Positions 38,568 to 47,718 of a DNA stretch of 64,000 nucleotides are shown here, one piece after another. Origin of the DNA: an uncultured Arachnia sp. Its GTDB lineage: Bacteria > Actinomycetota > Actinomycetes > Propionibacteriales > Propionibacteriaceae. The stretch is taken from NCBI GenBank assembly GCA_947493995.1, contig CANLTJ010000002.1:423269-487268 (forward strand). The letters are read 5' to 3'. The position numbers and the translations under genes are program-made. The notes below the pieces were generated by a model, which worked only from the letters and a program-made list of their open reading frames with translations, did not search any database and was not told the DNA's origin. Within the stretch, counting starts at the first letter, position 1; each line of letters opens with the position of its first letter.

Positions 38568-39299
38568 TCAGCGTTTCAGCACAGCTTGGATCAGAAGAGC
38601 GATGACAAATGCCCATCCGCCCGTGAGCCTTCGATGCCGGTGTCGCGGCGCGGGAAGGGGCGGGGTGGGACCGGAGAGGATGAGGAACAATGGCGGACCG
38701 ATTCCGGTCGACATGATCCAGAACCATGCCCATCGTGTCGCGTGCCAGGGCTCAGGTCCGGCGACGAGCACCAGGAATGTGCCAGCAGCGCCGACCAGAG
38801 TGAACCAGGCCATCCACATGGGGAGCTGGAAGCCAAATGCCTCGGCATACGACAAAATCTCAGGTACTCGTGAGATCTGGACCCTGGGTTGTTGGTCAGC
38901 AATCTGCTCTGCAATGTCGTATCCGGACCGAATCGCCACGGTGTCGTCGAACGACGAGGCCGAGCTGTTACTGCCGGGAGTGATCATCACAACGTCAGCG
39001 CGGTGGTTCAGTAGACCGTCCCGCCAGAATACGGATTGCGTATTCGCCCCCTCGGCCCCCGATGGCATTCCCGGCGTGATCCTGACTGATGTGACGCTGC
39101 CGGTACTCAGCTCTGACTCGAGATCACTCAAGTGACTCGTTCGGCTGCCGATGGTGACGGCGACGGCCATGACGACGATCCACACCACGAGCATGGCCCA
39201 ACGAACGACGTCGAACACCGTAGTGCGACGTTGGATTCGACCGTCGGGAACGTACGGGTGAAGGCCCGACGTGCCGGAGACCGGATTGCCAACGTCCAT
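38568..39299 (-). CDS. Hypothetical membrane protein
   Basis: About 243 aa from ATG 39297-39299, which has GGAGG upstream; the track start at 39536 is not supported. A first helix (WAMLVVWIVVMAVAVTIGS) precedes an extracytoplasmic-looking domain of ~100 residues with VRITPGMPSGAEGA and RADVVMITPG, then two or three helices (LPMWMAWFTLVGAAGTFLVLVAG, WAWFWIMSTGIGPPLFLIL, GWAFVIALLIQAVL). I do not recognise a family. It is 160 bases upstream of trxB on the same strand but probably separate. Confidence 0.7.
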   Translation of the reverse strand: MDVGNPVSGTSGLHPYVPDGRIQRRTTVFDVVRWAMLVVWIVVMAVAVTIGSRTSHLSDLESELSTGSVTSVRITPGMPSGAEGANTQSVFWRDGLLNHRADVVMITPGSNSSASSFDDTVAIRSGYDIAEQIADQQPRVQISRVPEILSYAEAFGFQLPMWMAWFTLVGAAGTFLVLVAGPEPWHATRWAWFWIMSTGIGPPLFLILSGPTPPLPAPRHRHRRLTGGWAFVIALLIQAVLKR

Positions 39300-39580
39300 C
39301 TTCAGCCTCCGTCCTTGACGTCGGGGATCCTGCTGTCGAGCGTATCGGACGGAGGTGCTGGCCAGCGGAGATATCAACGCTCCTGAGTTGAGTGGAGCTG
39401 CCAAGAATGGCCGAATGATTCGGTCATTGCTGCCGCCGCAAACCGGCACCACGATCGGGCGATTACGAAGAATGCAGGCGGGTGCACAGAGGAATGAACA
39501 GTGTGAGTTGAGGACACTGTGTCGGCAAGCCGTCATGTGTTATAAGCTGAGTCGTCTGCTCACGAGGGAAGGAGCTGCGC

Positions 39581-40180
39581 GTGCCTCGGATTTCAGCGCC
39601 CACCGTTGCCGAGCACCGCACGATGGTGCAGCAACAGCTCGTCGACGCTGCCGAGAAGATTCTGCGCTCCGGGCAGCCCGAGGCGCTGACCGCATCGGCC
39701 GTCACCGCCGCGGTGGGGATCGCCCGCAACAGCATTTACCGCTACGTCGACAGCGTCGACGATCTGCGAGGGATGGTGCTCGCCCGTCATCTTCCAGCCT
39801 GGTTGGACGCCGTCGAGAGTGAGCTGGCCAGTATCGACGATCCGGCTGAGCGGATCGCGGTGTGGGTGCGCGCCAATGTTGAGCAGGCCGCCAGGAGCGG
39901 TCACGGGTGGCTCATGAGTCTGGGACAGACCACCGCCCCGTCCGAAGCCACCATCAAGGTGATGGAATCAGCGCACTCAATCATGCGAGATGTGCTGGCG
40001 GATGCCTGGAACGCTCTGGTCGACGACCGCGAGACCGCTCTCATCGGGGCCGGTCTGATACGCGGCATCCTCGATTCCACGTTCAAACAACTCGACGCCG
40101 GGCGCGACCCTGAACTGATCGCGACACTGGGTGAAGCCGCCGCCCGGTCCGTCACCGTGACGGTCGTCAACAGCCGGTGA
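39581..40180 (+). CDS. TetR-family transcriptional regulator
   Basis: 199 aa from GTG 39581 behind GGAAGGAG. The N-terminal HTH is clear: AEHRTMVQQQLVDAAEKIL, then TASAVTAAVGIARNSIYRYVDSVDDL with the conserved recognition-helix end YRYV. The rest is the ligand-binding/dimer domain, unassigned. It stands alone between divergent unrelated genes; its target could be itself or the membrane protein gene upstream. Confidence 0.9.
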   Translation: MPRISAPTVAEHRTMVQQQLVDAAEKILRSGQPEALTASAVTAAVGIARNSIYRYVDSVDDLRGMVLARHLPAWLDAVESELASIDDPAERIAVWVRANVEQAARSGHGWLMSLGQTTAPSEATIKVMESAHSIMRDVLADAWNALVDDRETALIGAGLIRGILDSTFKQLDAGRDPELIATLGEAAARSVTVTVVNSR

Positions 40181-40412
40181 TGTCCTGCCAGCGCTGGGTG
40201 CGCCAGAACCTGTGACCGGACACGCCGCAATGACCGGCCACCGCGACAACATTCGGCTCTGCCCGCAGTGATTGCGTCATCTGGGGTTCGTTCTTGTGCG
40301 CACTCGGCCCGGAGAGGATCGACGATGAAGTGCTGTCAGATTCGGCGTGGAACCCTTCGAGACCGTGAATTCTGATCCAGAAGTAGTTACTCGTCGAAGA
40401 AGTCGCTGAGCG

Positions 40413-40904
40413 TCAGCGAGCAAGTGCTGGTCCGGGGGCGATGCGGACGGGGCCTCGTGCTGCGCGGACATCCACCGGCTCACCCTTCTGCTGCACCACC
40501 ACTTGGTGCTGCTCCACCAATTCGTGCGCGACTGACCGGGCCACGGGCACCACATCACGCCACTGCTGTCCACCCACGACGCGGGCCGCATCGCTCGGAC
40601 AGATGGTGGTGCCGTCCCGGTGGCGCAGAAGCGTGCGGATGGTGGCGGCCAAGCGGTCGTGCACTCCCTGCTCGCTGGCCTCCTCCCACCAGGGTTCCCC
40701 CCGTTCACCCAGGGCCACTTTGGCGTCGTGCACCAGCGGACGGGCGTCGTCGCCTCGAGTCTTCACCTCGCGGCGGGCACGCATGAGTTCGGCGACGAGC
40801 TCAGCTCGAAGCTTGTCGGGGATATCGACGTCGCTTGCGCGCCACCGCCGACCACCCACGACGATGTGGTGGCCATCGGCGGTGCGCTCCACGTCGTCGG
40901 TCAT
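40413..40904 (-). CDS. DUF3253-containing protein
   Basis: 163 aa from ATG 40902-40904 (MTDDVERTADGHHIVVGGRRWRA). The C-terminal ~85 residues (LAATIRTLLRHRDGTTICPSDAARVVGGQQWRDVVPVARSVAHELVEQHQVVVQQKGEPVD) form the winged-helix-like DUF3253. The N-terminal part with GRRWRASDVDIP and LMRARREVK is often fused to it in actinobacteria. Function unknown. The gene is preceded by the 40-bp tandem repeat region. Confidence 0.85.
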   Translation of the reverse strand: MTDDVERTADGHHIVVGGRRWRASDVDIPDKLRAELVAELMRARREVKTRGDDARPLVHDAKVALGERGEPWWEEASEQGVHDRLAATIRTLLRHRDGTTICPSDAARVVGGQQWRDVVPVARSVAHELVEQHQVVVQQKGEPVDVRAARGPVRIAPGPALAR

Positions 40905-41000
40905 GGGGAGATCGTAGACGTGCAATCGGGCACTCGCGCCCATCGCGGGCGGCTGTGGCGACCGGACACACGGCATCGAGTCGCCGCCGAGGTCATATAT

Positions 41001-41200
41001 GGCGTCGCGCCCAATGAGTGCGGCGTGTCCGGTCGGGTGCGTGCGCGGTGTCCAGGGGTGCGGCGTGTCCGGTCGGGTGCGTGCGCGGTGTCCAGGGGTG
41101 CGGCGTGTCCGCTCGGGTGCGTGCGTCGCGCCCAGTGGGTGCGGCGTGTCGGGTCGGGTGCCTGCGCGGTGGGTTGTGGGTGCGGCGTGTCCGGTCGGGG
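41001..41200. repeat. Tandem repeat, 40-41 bp unit, about 4.5 to 5 copies
   Basis: Units start at 41021, 41061, 41101 and 41142, each opening with cggcgtgtc. The first two 40-bp units are identical; the third and fourth are 41 bp and diverged. A partial unit lies at each end (41001-41020 resembles the end of unit three; 41183-41200 is the start of a fifth). It sits between the zwf stop and the DUF3253 start, 97 bases upstream of the latter. The frames through it read as Val/Arg/Gly-rich repeats and are not a credible gene. Confidence 0.9.
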
Positions 41201-41256
41201 CCCTGAAGGAAGTCAGCCAGATCGGCGTATCCGGTCAGTGGTGGGGCGCGGGGAGA

Positions 41257-42564
41257 TCACAGGCCGCCGGGGCCCGACGATCCGGCCGGGTACTCCTCAA
41301 GGGGCACTGTGTTGTCGTCGAAAGCGTCGAGGACTGGCTGCAGAATCTGCCAGGCCCGGACGGGGGACTCGGCGTGCAGCTCGGTGGCGCCGCTGCGCTG
41401 GACGAGGGCACGCACCACCCGTCCGTACGCCGAGAGCCTCGAGGGCACCAGGCTCGTGTGGAAGGTGGCGCGCTGCAGGGAGTCGGGGTTCCCGGGGTCG
41501 GTGACGTTGATCTCCATGAGGACGTTGTCGTCGGTGAAGTTGAGGCGCAACGTGGTGCCGACGGCGTCCCCGACGGGGTGGTAGTGCACGGTGATCTCCT
41601 TGCGTGGATCACCGATGGCCTTGCCGGACCGCAGCGTGATGGGCACCCCGCGCCACGCGTCGGTGTCCACTGCCAGGGTCACCTCCGCAAAGGTCTCGGT
41701 GCCGCGCCCGGCATCCACTCCGTCCTCGGAGGCGTAGTCAGGCATGTGATGGCCGCCGATTTCCCCGGCGGTGTAGCGCGCCCGTCGGACTGAATCCCTG
41801 ACGTCTCCGGCCAGTTGGGTTGCCGCGAGAATCTCCGCCGCTCCGTCACTGCCCTTGGCCGGATCTGCGAGGGACCGCGCCATCGTCTGCAGGAGATGGG
41901 ACTGCAGCATGTCGCGGGCGGCCCCCGTCGCGTCGTAGAACTGGGCGCGACCCTCCAGACCCAGGGTTTCGTCGAAGACGAACGTCACAGAGTCGACGGC
42001 CCCGTTGTGCCAGGTGGCCTTCAACGGCCTGTTGGTTTGCAGTAGCCCATCCAAATTGACCGTCCCGGACATGCCGAGGAAGTGATCGGAGCGCACGATG
42101 TGGTCCTCATCGGTGAATCGGTGCAGAGCCTCGGTGAGGGCGCGAGCAGAGGCAGCGTCGGTTCCGAAAGGCTTCTCCAGCGCGAATTCGAGCCCGTCGG
42201 GGAGGTCGACCTGCGCAAGAGCGTCCACGGCCCGCTTCGTGACGGCTGGGGACAGTGCGAAGTAGACGATGGTGCGCCCAGTCCTGCCCGTGAGGAGTTT
42301 GCCCAAATCCTCCGCAGATGTGGCATCAACCCTCATCCACGACGTCTGCGCCACCAACCGCTCCGTCGACTCCACGGGTGCCTCCGACGTGCGCAGCGCG
42401 TCGCGCACCGATTCCGCGTAGTTGTGCTGTTCGGAGCGTCCTGCACCGACCAGTGTCACGTCCAGGGACGGATCCAGGGCCATGTATTCAGTCAAACCCG
42501 GCAGGAGGAGACGTCGTGCCAGGTCCCCGGCTCCGCCGAGGACCACGAATGTCAGTGCGCTCAT
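41257..42564 (-). CDS. zwf: Divergent glucose-6-phosphate dehydrogenase-like protein
   Basis: 435 aa from ATG 42562-42564 (MSALTFVVLGGAGDLARR); the track start at 43230 is within GH15. The NADP site GGAGDLARRLLLPGL, VYFALSP, EKPFGTDAASA, and the catalytic-His segment GAARDMLQSHLLQ are as in Zwf. The substrate loop RIDHYLGK is replaced by RSDHFLGM, so the Lys that binds the sugar phosphate in known enzymes is Met. At 435 aa it is also shorter than typical Zwf. It would feed the pentose phosphate pathway if it is a true G6P dehydrogenase. Divergent from GH15. Confidence 0.8.
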   Translation of the reverse strand: MSALTFVVLGGAGDLARRLLLPGLTEYMALDPSLDVTLVGAGRSEQHNYAESVRDALRTSEAPVESTERLVAQTSWMRVDATSAEDLGKLLTGRTGRTIVYFALSPAVTKRAVDALAQVDLPDGLEFALEKPFGTDAASARALTEALHRFTDEDHIVRSDHFLGMSGTVNLDGLLQTNRPLKATWHNGAVDSVTFVFDETLGLEGRAQFYDATGAARDMLQSHLLQTMARSLADPAKGSDGAAEILAATQLAGDVRDSVRRARYTAGEIGGHHMPDYASEDGVDAGRGTETFAEVTLAVDTDAWRGVPITLRSGKAIGDPRKEITVHYHPVGDAVGTTLRLNFTDDNVLMEINVTDPGNPDSLQRATFHTSLVPSRLSAYGRVVRALVQRSGATELHAESPVRAWQILQPVLDAFDDNTVPLEEYPAGSSGPGGL

Positions 42565-42645
42565 GTGGCCCAGCGTAGAGAGACGGAGGGTCCAGGCGCA
42601 TATCCTGTTCCTGAGCACGCCGGGTGGCTGCCAGAGGAGGGACAC

Positions 42646-44451
42646 ATGGAGTTCGTGAGCACACCGCTGGAGGACTATGCGCTGCTGTCCGACCTGCACA
42701 CGGCCGCACTGGTATCGCGCGACGGCACCATCGACTGGCTGTGTTTCCCCCGATTCGACTCTCAGGCAGTGTTCGCAGCGCTCGTCGGTGAGAACAAGGA
42801 TGGACACTGGAGTCTCGACGTCGTCGACGGTGAGGTGGAGTCCCGCCGCTACATCGGCGAATCCTGCGTCCTCGAGACGACGTGGCGCGGCCCCACGGGG
42901 ACAGTGATCGTTACCGACTACATGCCCGTCCACGACGGCCAGGGCCGCGATGTCGCCGACCTCGTTCGTCGCGTGCGGTGCAGCCACGGCACAGCCACGG
43001 TGCGTCACATCGTGTGTCTGCGGTTCGACTACGGGGCGGCCACGCCGTACTACCGCAACACCGGTTCGGGGAACGGGCACGAGATCCACGCCGTCGCCGG
43101 ACCGGACCAGGTGACATTGCGGGGGCCCAAGCTTGAGTACCGCGACGAGAGTCACCAGGGCGAGTTCACCCTCAAGGAAGGGGAGGAACTCGAGTGGGTG
43201 CTGTCCTGGTGGCCGTCCTATCTGGAGCATCCGGAACTCCCAGAGAAGCGTTCAGCGCTGCACAACACCCTCAAGTTCTGGGACGACTGGGCTTCACGTA
43301 TCGACGCGACCGGCCCGTATGCGGGGGAGGTGCGTCGCTCCCTGGTCACGCTCCGGGCGCTGACCGAAAGCTCCACCGGAGGCATCGTGGCCGCGCCCAC
43401 CACCTCCCTGCCGGAAGACTTCGGCGGAGTCCGGAACTGGGACTACCGCTATGTCTGGCTGCGAGACTCAGCCCTGACCATCGAGGCGCTGGTCTCGCAC
43501 GGCTTCACCCATGACGCCAAGGCCTGGCGAATGTGGCTGCTGCGCGCCATCGCGGGCGATCCGTCGACGATGCGCATCATGTACGGGCTCGGCGGTGAGC
43601 GACACCTGCCCGAAACTGAACTCACCCACCTCAAGGGCTACGAGAACTCCCGGCCCATACGGATCGGCAATGGCGCGGTGGAGCAGTACCAGGCCGACGT
43701 GGTGGGCGCCGTCATGGTGGCGCTGGACATGGCACGTGACGCAGGGATGGAGGAGAACGAACTCTCCTGGAACCTGCAGAAGTCGATGCTGATGTTCCAG
43801 GAGGAGCAGCTCGACCGGCAGGACCACGGCATCTGGGAGATGCGCGGCGAGACCGCGTTCTTCACCCACGGCCGGGCCATGATGTGGGCAGCGTTCGACA
43901 GGGGAGTGCGCGCCGTCGAGAAGCATGGCCTGGAGGACGGGATGGTCGAGAGGTGGCGGGAATTGCGCGACCAGCTGCGGGACGAGGTACTGGAGAAGGG
44001 CTTCGACAAGGAACTGAACTCGTTCGTCCAGTACTACGGCGGGACGGAGGTGGATGCCTCCCTCCTGCAGATCGCGCAGGTGGGGCTGGTGGACTACGAC
44101 GACCCCCGCATGCTGGGAACGGTGGCGCGCATCGAGGACCATCTCCTCGACGAGCACGGTTTCCTGGTGCGGTATCTCACCACCTCCGGCATGGATGGCC
44201 TCACCGGTGAGGACTACCCGTTCCTGATCTGTTCATTCTGGCTGATCGAGCAGTACGCCCGCTCAGGAAGGATCGACGACGCCCGGACCATGATGGACAG
44301 CGTCCTCGCAGTGTCCACGGATCTGGGTCTGCTCTCCGAGGAGTACTCGCCCGCTCACGGCCGCCTTGCGGGCAACTTCCCGCAGGCCTTCAGCCACCTG
44401 GGGTTGATCCGGGCCGCGGATGCTCTCGACGAGGCTCTGACGGCGGACTGA
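42646..44451 (+). CDS. Glycoside hydrolase family 15 (glucoamylase/trehalase-like)
   Basis: 601 aa from ATG 42646, preceded by GAGGAGGG. N-terminal STPLEDYALLSDLHTAALVSRDGTIDWLCFPRFDSQAVF and the (alpha/alpha)6 catalytic domain with RNWDYRYVWLRDSALTIEAL, MYGLGGERHLPE, LSWNLQKSMLMF and the C-terminal LSEEYSPAHGRLAGNFPQAFSHLGLI (SEEY/ SEQ-type catalytic base region) match cytosolic bacterial GH15. Relatives include trehalases of mycobacteria and glucoamylases; the substrate here is open. No signal peptide. Divergent from zwf, with 81 bases between starts, so shared control is likely and would link glucose release to its oxidation. Confidence 0.93.
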   Translation: MEFVSTPLEDYALLSDLHTAALVSRDGTIDWLCFPRFDSQAVFAALVGENKDGHWSLDVVDGEVESRRYIGESCVLETTWRGPTGTVIVTDYMPVHDGQGRDVADLVRRVRCSHGTATVRHIVCLRFDYGAATPYYRNTGSGNGHEIHAVAGPDQVTLRGPKLEYRDESHQGEFTLKEGEELEWVLSWWPSYLEHPELPEKRSALHNTLKFWDDWASRIDATGPYAGEVRRSLVTLRALTESSTGGIVAAPTTSLPEDFGGVRNWDYRYVWLRDSALTIEALVSHGFTHDAKAWRMWLLRAIAGDPSTMRIMYGLGGERHLPETELTHLKGYENSRPIRIGNGAVEQYQADVVGAVMVALDMARDAGMEENELSWNLQKSMLMFQEEQLDRQDHGIWEMRGETAFFTHGRAMMWAAFDRGVRAVEKHGLEDGMVERWRELRDQLRDEVLEKGFDKELNSFVQYYGGTEVDASLLQIAQVGLVDYDDPRMLGTVARIEDHLLDEHGFLVRYLTTSGMDGLTGEDYPFLICSFWLIEQYARSGRIDDARTMMDSVLAVSTDLGLLSEEYSPAHGRLAGNFPQAFSHLGLIRAADALDEALTAD

Positions 44452-44489
44452 CTCCGCCCGGCACGAGCGGCGACGGCGAGACGGAGGGC

Positions 44490-45413
44490 TCAGGGGGCGA
44501 AAACCTCGTCCACCACCTCGCTGGGCACGTCCTCGATACGGGCGTGCCGCCACTCGGGCGTGTTGTCCTTGTCGATCAGCAGCGCGCGGACACCCTCGAC
44601 GAAGTCCACGGGCACCATCCGCTCCGCCAGCCGCAGGTCCTGTGCCAGCACGCCGTCGTGATCGAGCGTCGCGGCGTTGCGCAGGGCCCTCAAGGCGACG
44701 TGGACGGAGAACGGGCTACGGGCGCGCAGTTCGCGGGCGGCGGTCCGGGCGTCGGGATGCGGGTGTGACTCCAGAGCGCGCGCGATCTCCGCTGGATCGT
44801 CGCTCGCGTAGCACTCCTCGATCCAGTCCCCCGCTGCGTCGATGAGCGGTGCTGGCAGAGGCCCTTCCGAGGATTCGTCGGCCAATCCGATGACCAGTGC
44901 ATCGCCGCCACCGAAGGGTGCGGATGTGAGTGCGATGTGGGTGCCGACGGCTCCCGCCCGAGAGAGCTGGAACATCACTCCGGCGTCCGGGAAGAGACCA
45001 ATCTTGGTCTCCGGCATCGCCAGCTGGCTTGAGAGGTCGACAATGCGCCGCGATGCAGCCGCCGCGAGACCCAGACCGCCGCCCATGGTGATGCCGCGCA
45101 TGTGGACGGTGACAGGTTTCGGGTACTGGGCAATGAGCGCGTCCAGTTCGTACTCGGCGCCGAGGAACTCCAACCAGTCGTCGTCAGCTGTCACGAGTTC
45201 TGCCATCTCACGCACGTCTGCCCCGGCACAGAAGCCCCGTTCGCCAGCGCCGGTGAGCTCCACGGCATGCACGTCGGTGTCGTCCCGCCAGCCATGCAGC
45301 ACGCTGATGGCGGTGGAGATCATTTCGCGATTCAACGAGTTGATCACTCGTGGACGGTTGAGTTCCAGACGGCCGACACCAGCATCGACGTGGGCAACGA
45401 TCAGCTCCGACAT
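44490..45413 (-). CDS. Enoyl-CoA hydratase/isomerase-family protein (3-hydroxyisobutyryl-CoA hydrolase-like)
   Basis: 307 aa from ATG 45411-45413 (MSELIVAHVDAGVGRLELNRP); the track start adds 16 unsupported residues. Crotonase-fold marks: GFCAGADVREM and the second oxyanion region MRGITMGGGLGLAAAA, then AMPETKIGLFPDAG. The GGLG..A..S and MPET.IGLFPD pattern favours 3-hydroxyisobutyryl-CoA hydrolase, a valine-breakdown enzyme. C-terminal ALLIDKDNTPEWRHARIEDV also fits that group. Convergent with GH15. Confidence 0.85.
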   Translation of the reverse strand: MSELIVAHVDAGVGRLELNRPRVINSLNREMISTAISVLHGWRDDTDVHAVELTGAGERGFCAGADVREMAELVTADDDWLEFLGAEYELDALIAQYPKPVTVHMRGITMGGGLGLAAAASRRIVDLSSQLAMPETKIGLFPDAGVMFQLSRAGAVGTHIALTSAPFGGGDALVIGLADESSEGPLPAPLIDAAGDWIEECYASDDPAEIARALESHPHPDARTAARELRARSPFSVHVALRALRNAATLDHDGVLAQDLRLAERMVPVDFVEGVRALLIDKDNTPEWRHARIEDVPSEVVDEVFAP

Positions 45414-45593
45414 GGCGTTCACACTAGTTCGGATTCGGGCGGGCAGGGGTGATTCCGTCAATCGTGCCGGAGAGGGAGGTGCGCTCGAGGACCGTGACGT
45501 CAGTCAAGGTCTACGCGGGATCGCATCCTTGGGGACAAGCACGTCGAGCGCGTTGTGACGGCCGATTGGGTGGCAACCCGTACGATCAGCGGT

Positions 45594-46565
45594 GTGACGC
45601 TCACTCTATCCATCGTTCTGACCGTGGTGGGTCTGGCTGTCCTGTGGGTGTCCTCCGACCAGTTCGTGATCGGCGCCTCTGCCCTGGCCCGGAGGCTGGG
45701 CGTGTCACCCATCGCCGTGGGGGTGGTGGTGATGGGGTTCGGGACTTCGGCGCCGGAGCTGGTGGTCTCGGCCGTGGCTGCGCTGTCGGGATCACCGGAA
45801 GTGGGAATCGGCAATGTCGTCGGCTCCAATCTTGCCAACCTGACCTTGGTGCTGGGTGTCGCCGCCTTCATGGCTCCGTTGGCGGTTTCCTCGAAGACGC
45901 TCAGACGTGAGGTGGTGCTCGCAGTGGCTGCGACCATCGCCTTCGCCGTCGCCATTCAGGGTGACCTGCATCGCTGGGAAGGAGCACTCCTACTGGCCCT
46001 ACTCGTCGCCGCCCTGACTCTGCTGCTCCGTGGCGGCCAACGTGTCCCCGTCACGCACGGAGCGGATCCGGAGACACCTGCGTCGTCAGCTCCGTCAGCG
46101 ACGGGGGATGCTCCGACGATCTCGCTGGGCCGCGAGGTGGTGCGTGCCGTCGTGTCCCTGATCCTGATCGTGGTGGGTGCGGACCTGCTGGTGCGCGGCG
46201 CCCTCGGGATCGCGGACATTGCTGGGCTCAGCGGTGGTTTCGTGGGTGTGACGATCGTGGCGCTGGGAACGTCGTTGCCGGAACTGGCGACGGCGATCGC
46301 AGCCGGTCGCAGGGGGGAGACGAATCTCATCGTCGGGAACCTGCTCGGCTCCAACCTCTTCAACGGATTGGCAGTGGGCGGCGTCGTGCTCCTCCTGGCT
46401 CCCGGAGCGCTGGAAGCCCCCAGCCTCACGAGCATCGGTGCCGGCGCCATGGTTGTGGCCGCGCTGATAGCCCTGGTGTTCATGCGGACGGGATACAGGG
46501 TTGGTCGACGTGAGGGTGCACTGCTCGTGCTCGGCTACGTGGCGGTACTGCCGTTCCTGTGGTGA
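45594..46565 (+). CDS. Calcium/sodium:proton exchanger, CaCA family
   Basis: About 323 aa from GTG 45594; a GTG at 45555 is also possible and neither ribosome site is strong. Two homologous Na_Ca_ex halves each carry an alpha repeat: GFGTSAPELVVSAVAALSGSPEVGIGNVVGSNLAN and ALGTSLPELATAIAAGRRGETNLIVGNLLGSNLFN. About ten helices; a polar cytosolic loop lies between the halves. Exports or imports calcium in exchange for sodium or protons. Stands alone, convergent with the SorC regulator. Confidence 0.93.
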   Translation: MTLTLSIVLTVVGLAVLWVSSDQFVIGASALARRLGVSPIAVGVVVMGFGTSAPELVVSAVAALSGSPEVGIGNVVGSNLANLTLVLGVAAFMAPLAVSSKTLRREVVLAVAATIAFAVAIQGDLHRWEGALLLALLVAALTLLLRGGQRVPVTHGADPETPASSAPSATGDAPTISLGREVVRAVVSLILIVVGADLLVRGALGIADIAGLSGGFVGVTIVALGTSLPELATAIAAGRRGETNLIVGNLLGSNLFNGLAVGGVVLLLAPGALEAPSLTSIGAGAMVVAALIALVFMRTGYRVGRREGALLVLGYVAVLPFLW

Positions 46566-46589
46566 TGCCCGCCTCTGCGATGCGGGACG

Positions 46590-47561
46590 TCAGTCCAGGC
46601 GGAGATTCGGACGCATACGTCTCAGGACCGCACGGGCAGTCTCGTCGTCGATGACCAGATCTGTTGCCACACCGGCCCGCAGGGCGCCCAGCGCGGGCGT
46701 GGACTTGGACACACCGCTGACCACACAAATCCGCTTCGGAACGGCACGCAGCTCCGCAGGGGTCATTCCAGTGGCGCGCTCGTTGAACGCGACGTCACGC
46801 CAGGAGCCGTCCTCGCGCAACATCACAGTGCAGACGTCTCCCACAACGTTGCTGCGGCTCAGTTCCGCCAGGTCCTCTGCGTCCAGGTAGTTGGCAGCAT
46901 AGACATGACTCTGCAACTCCGCGCCCAGCCCACCGACACCGAAGACGGCCACACGGGTGCCTGCCCTGACCTGCAGCACGTGCTGGGTGCTGCGTTCCCG
47001 CCACATCGCAGCCTTCGTGGCCGGATCGTCGAAGAAGGCGGGCAGTGAGAACAACTGTTCCTGACCTCGAAAGGCAGTCGCGAACCGCTGCAGGATTGAG
47101 CCCACGTAGGGGAGGCCGGTGGTGCTGTGGTTGGCGCCCCCGTTCAGGCCCACGACTGTGACACCAGTCAGATCCCTGGGACGCAGCTGCACCGCGATGG
47201 CTGAAGTGGTGGTACCCCAGGCCACCCCGATGGTGTCCTCGTTCTGCACGGTCTCGTCGATGAGTTGGGCGGCAACCTTGGCCACTTGGTCCAGACGGAA
47301 AACCCCGTTGGCACCGGGCCGCACGTGGACAATGCGGGCATTGACGTGGAAGTACTTCTGGAACAGCTCGGTCAACCGGGACAGGGGTCGCTCGGGATCG
47401 ACGATGGTAACGCGGATCAGCCCGAGCTCCCGGGCGTCCTTGAGGAGCCGGGACACCGTCGAACGAGACACGCCGAGCTGGTGTGCAATGGCATCCATCG
47501 TCTCCGACTGCACGTGGTAAAGCCGCGCCACTCGCAGCAGCAGCTCATTGTCGCGATCCAT
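46590..47561 (-). CDS. SorC-family sugar-binding transcriptional regulator
   Basis: 323 aa. N-terminal HTH: LLLRVARLYHVQSETMDAIAHQLGVSRSTVSRLLKDARELGLIRV. The C-terminal sugar-binding domain contains IGVAWGTTTSAIA, VVGLNGGANHS and the late FNERATGMTPAEL and VVSGVSKSTPAL, typical of SorC/DeoR-like effector domains that bind phosphosugars. Divergent from glpD with 157 bases between, including a palindrome, so it probably controls glycerol-3-phosphate use and itself; that is inference from position. Confidence 0.92.
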   Translation of the reverse strand: MDRDNELLLRVARLYHVQSETMDAIAHQLGVSRSTVSRLLKDARELGLIRVTIVDPERPLSRLTELFQKYFHVNARIVHVRPGANGVFRLDQVAKVAAQLIDETVQNEDTIGVAWGTTTSAIAVQLRPRDLTGVTVVGLNGGANHSTTGLPYVGSILQRFATAFRGQEQLFSLPAFFDDPATKAAMWRERSTQHVLQVRAGTRVAVFGVGGLGAELQSHVYAANYLDAEDLAELSRSNVVGDVCTVMLREDGSWRDVAFNERATGMTPAELRAVPKRICVVSGVSKSTPALGALRAGVATDLVIDDETARAVLRRMRPNLRLD

Positions 47562-47640
47562 TCGTCCCCCTTGTCATGAGCGGAGCCCGCCGTAGAGTTG
47601 TGGCCACGGCTGGACCGTCTGCGCTTCATTGTAGCGCCGT

Positions 47641-47656
47641 GTGCACAAACGTGCAC
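47641..47656. promoter_or_regulatory. Operator candidate between sorC-type regulator and glpD
   Basis: gtgcacaaacgtgcac: two six-base self-complementary arms around aaac, 63 bases before the glpD start. A further cgtgcag lies at 47671. Likely binding site for the divergent SorC-type regulator, by position only. Confidence 0.5.
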
Positions 47657-47718
47657 AGGAGTTGTGAATACGTGCAGGCCGCGGAACGCTGGAACCATCA
47701 AGGATCAAAGGAGAGTCC

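Noticed and set aside
41001-41200. CRISPR array
   Set aside because: The units are contiguous with no spacers, and no cas genes are present in the window.
40620-41793. Long plus-strand ORFs through the 40-bp repeat with Val/Arg/Gly repeats
   Set aside because: They translate the tandem repeat and antisense of zwf; no start signal or family.
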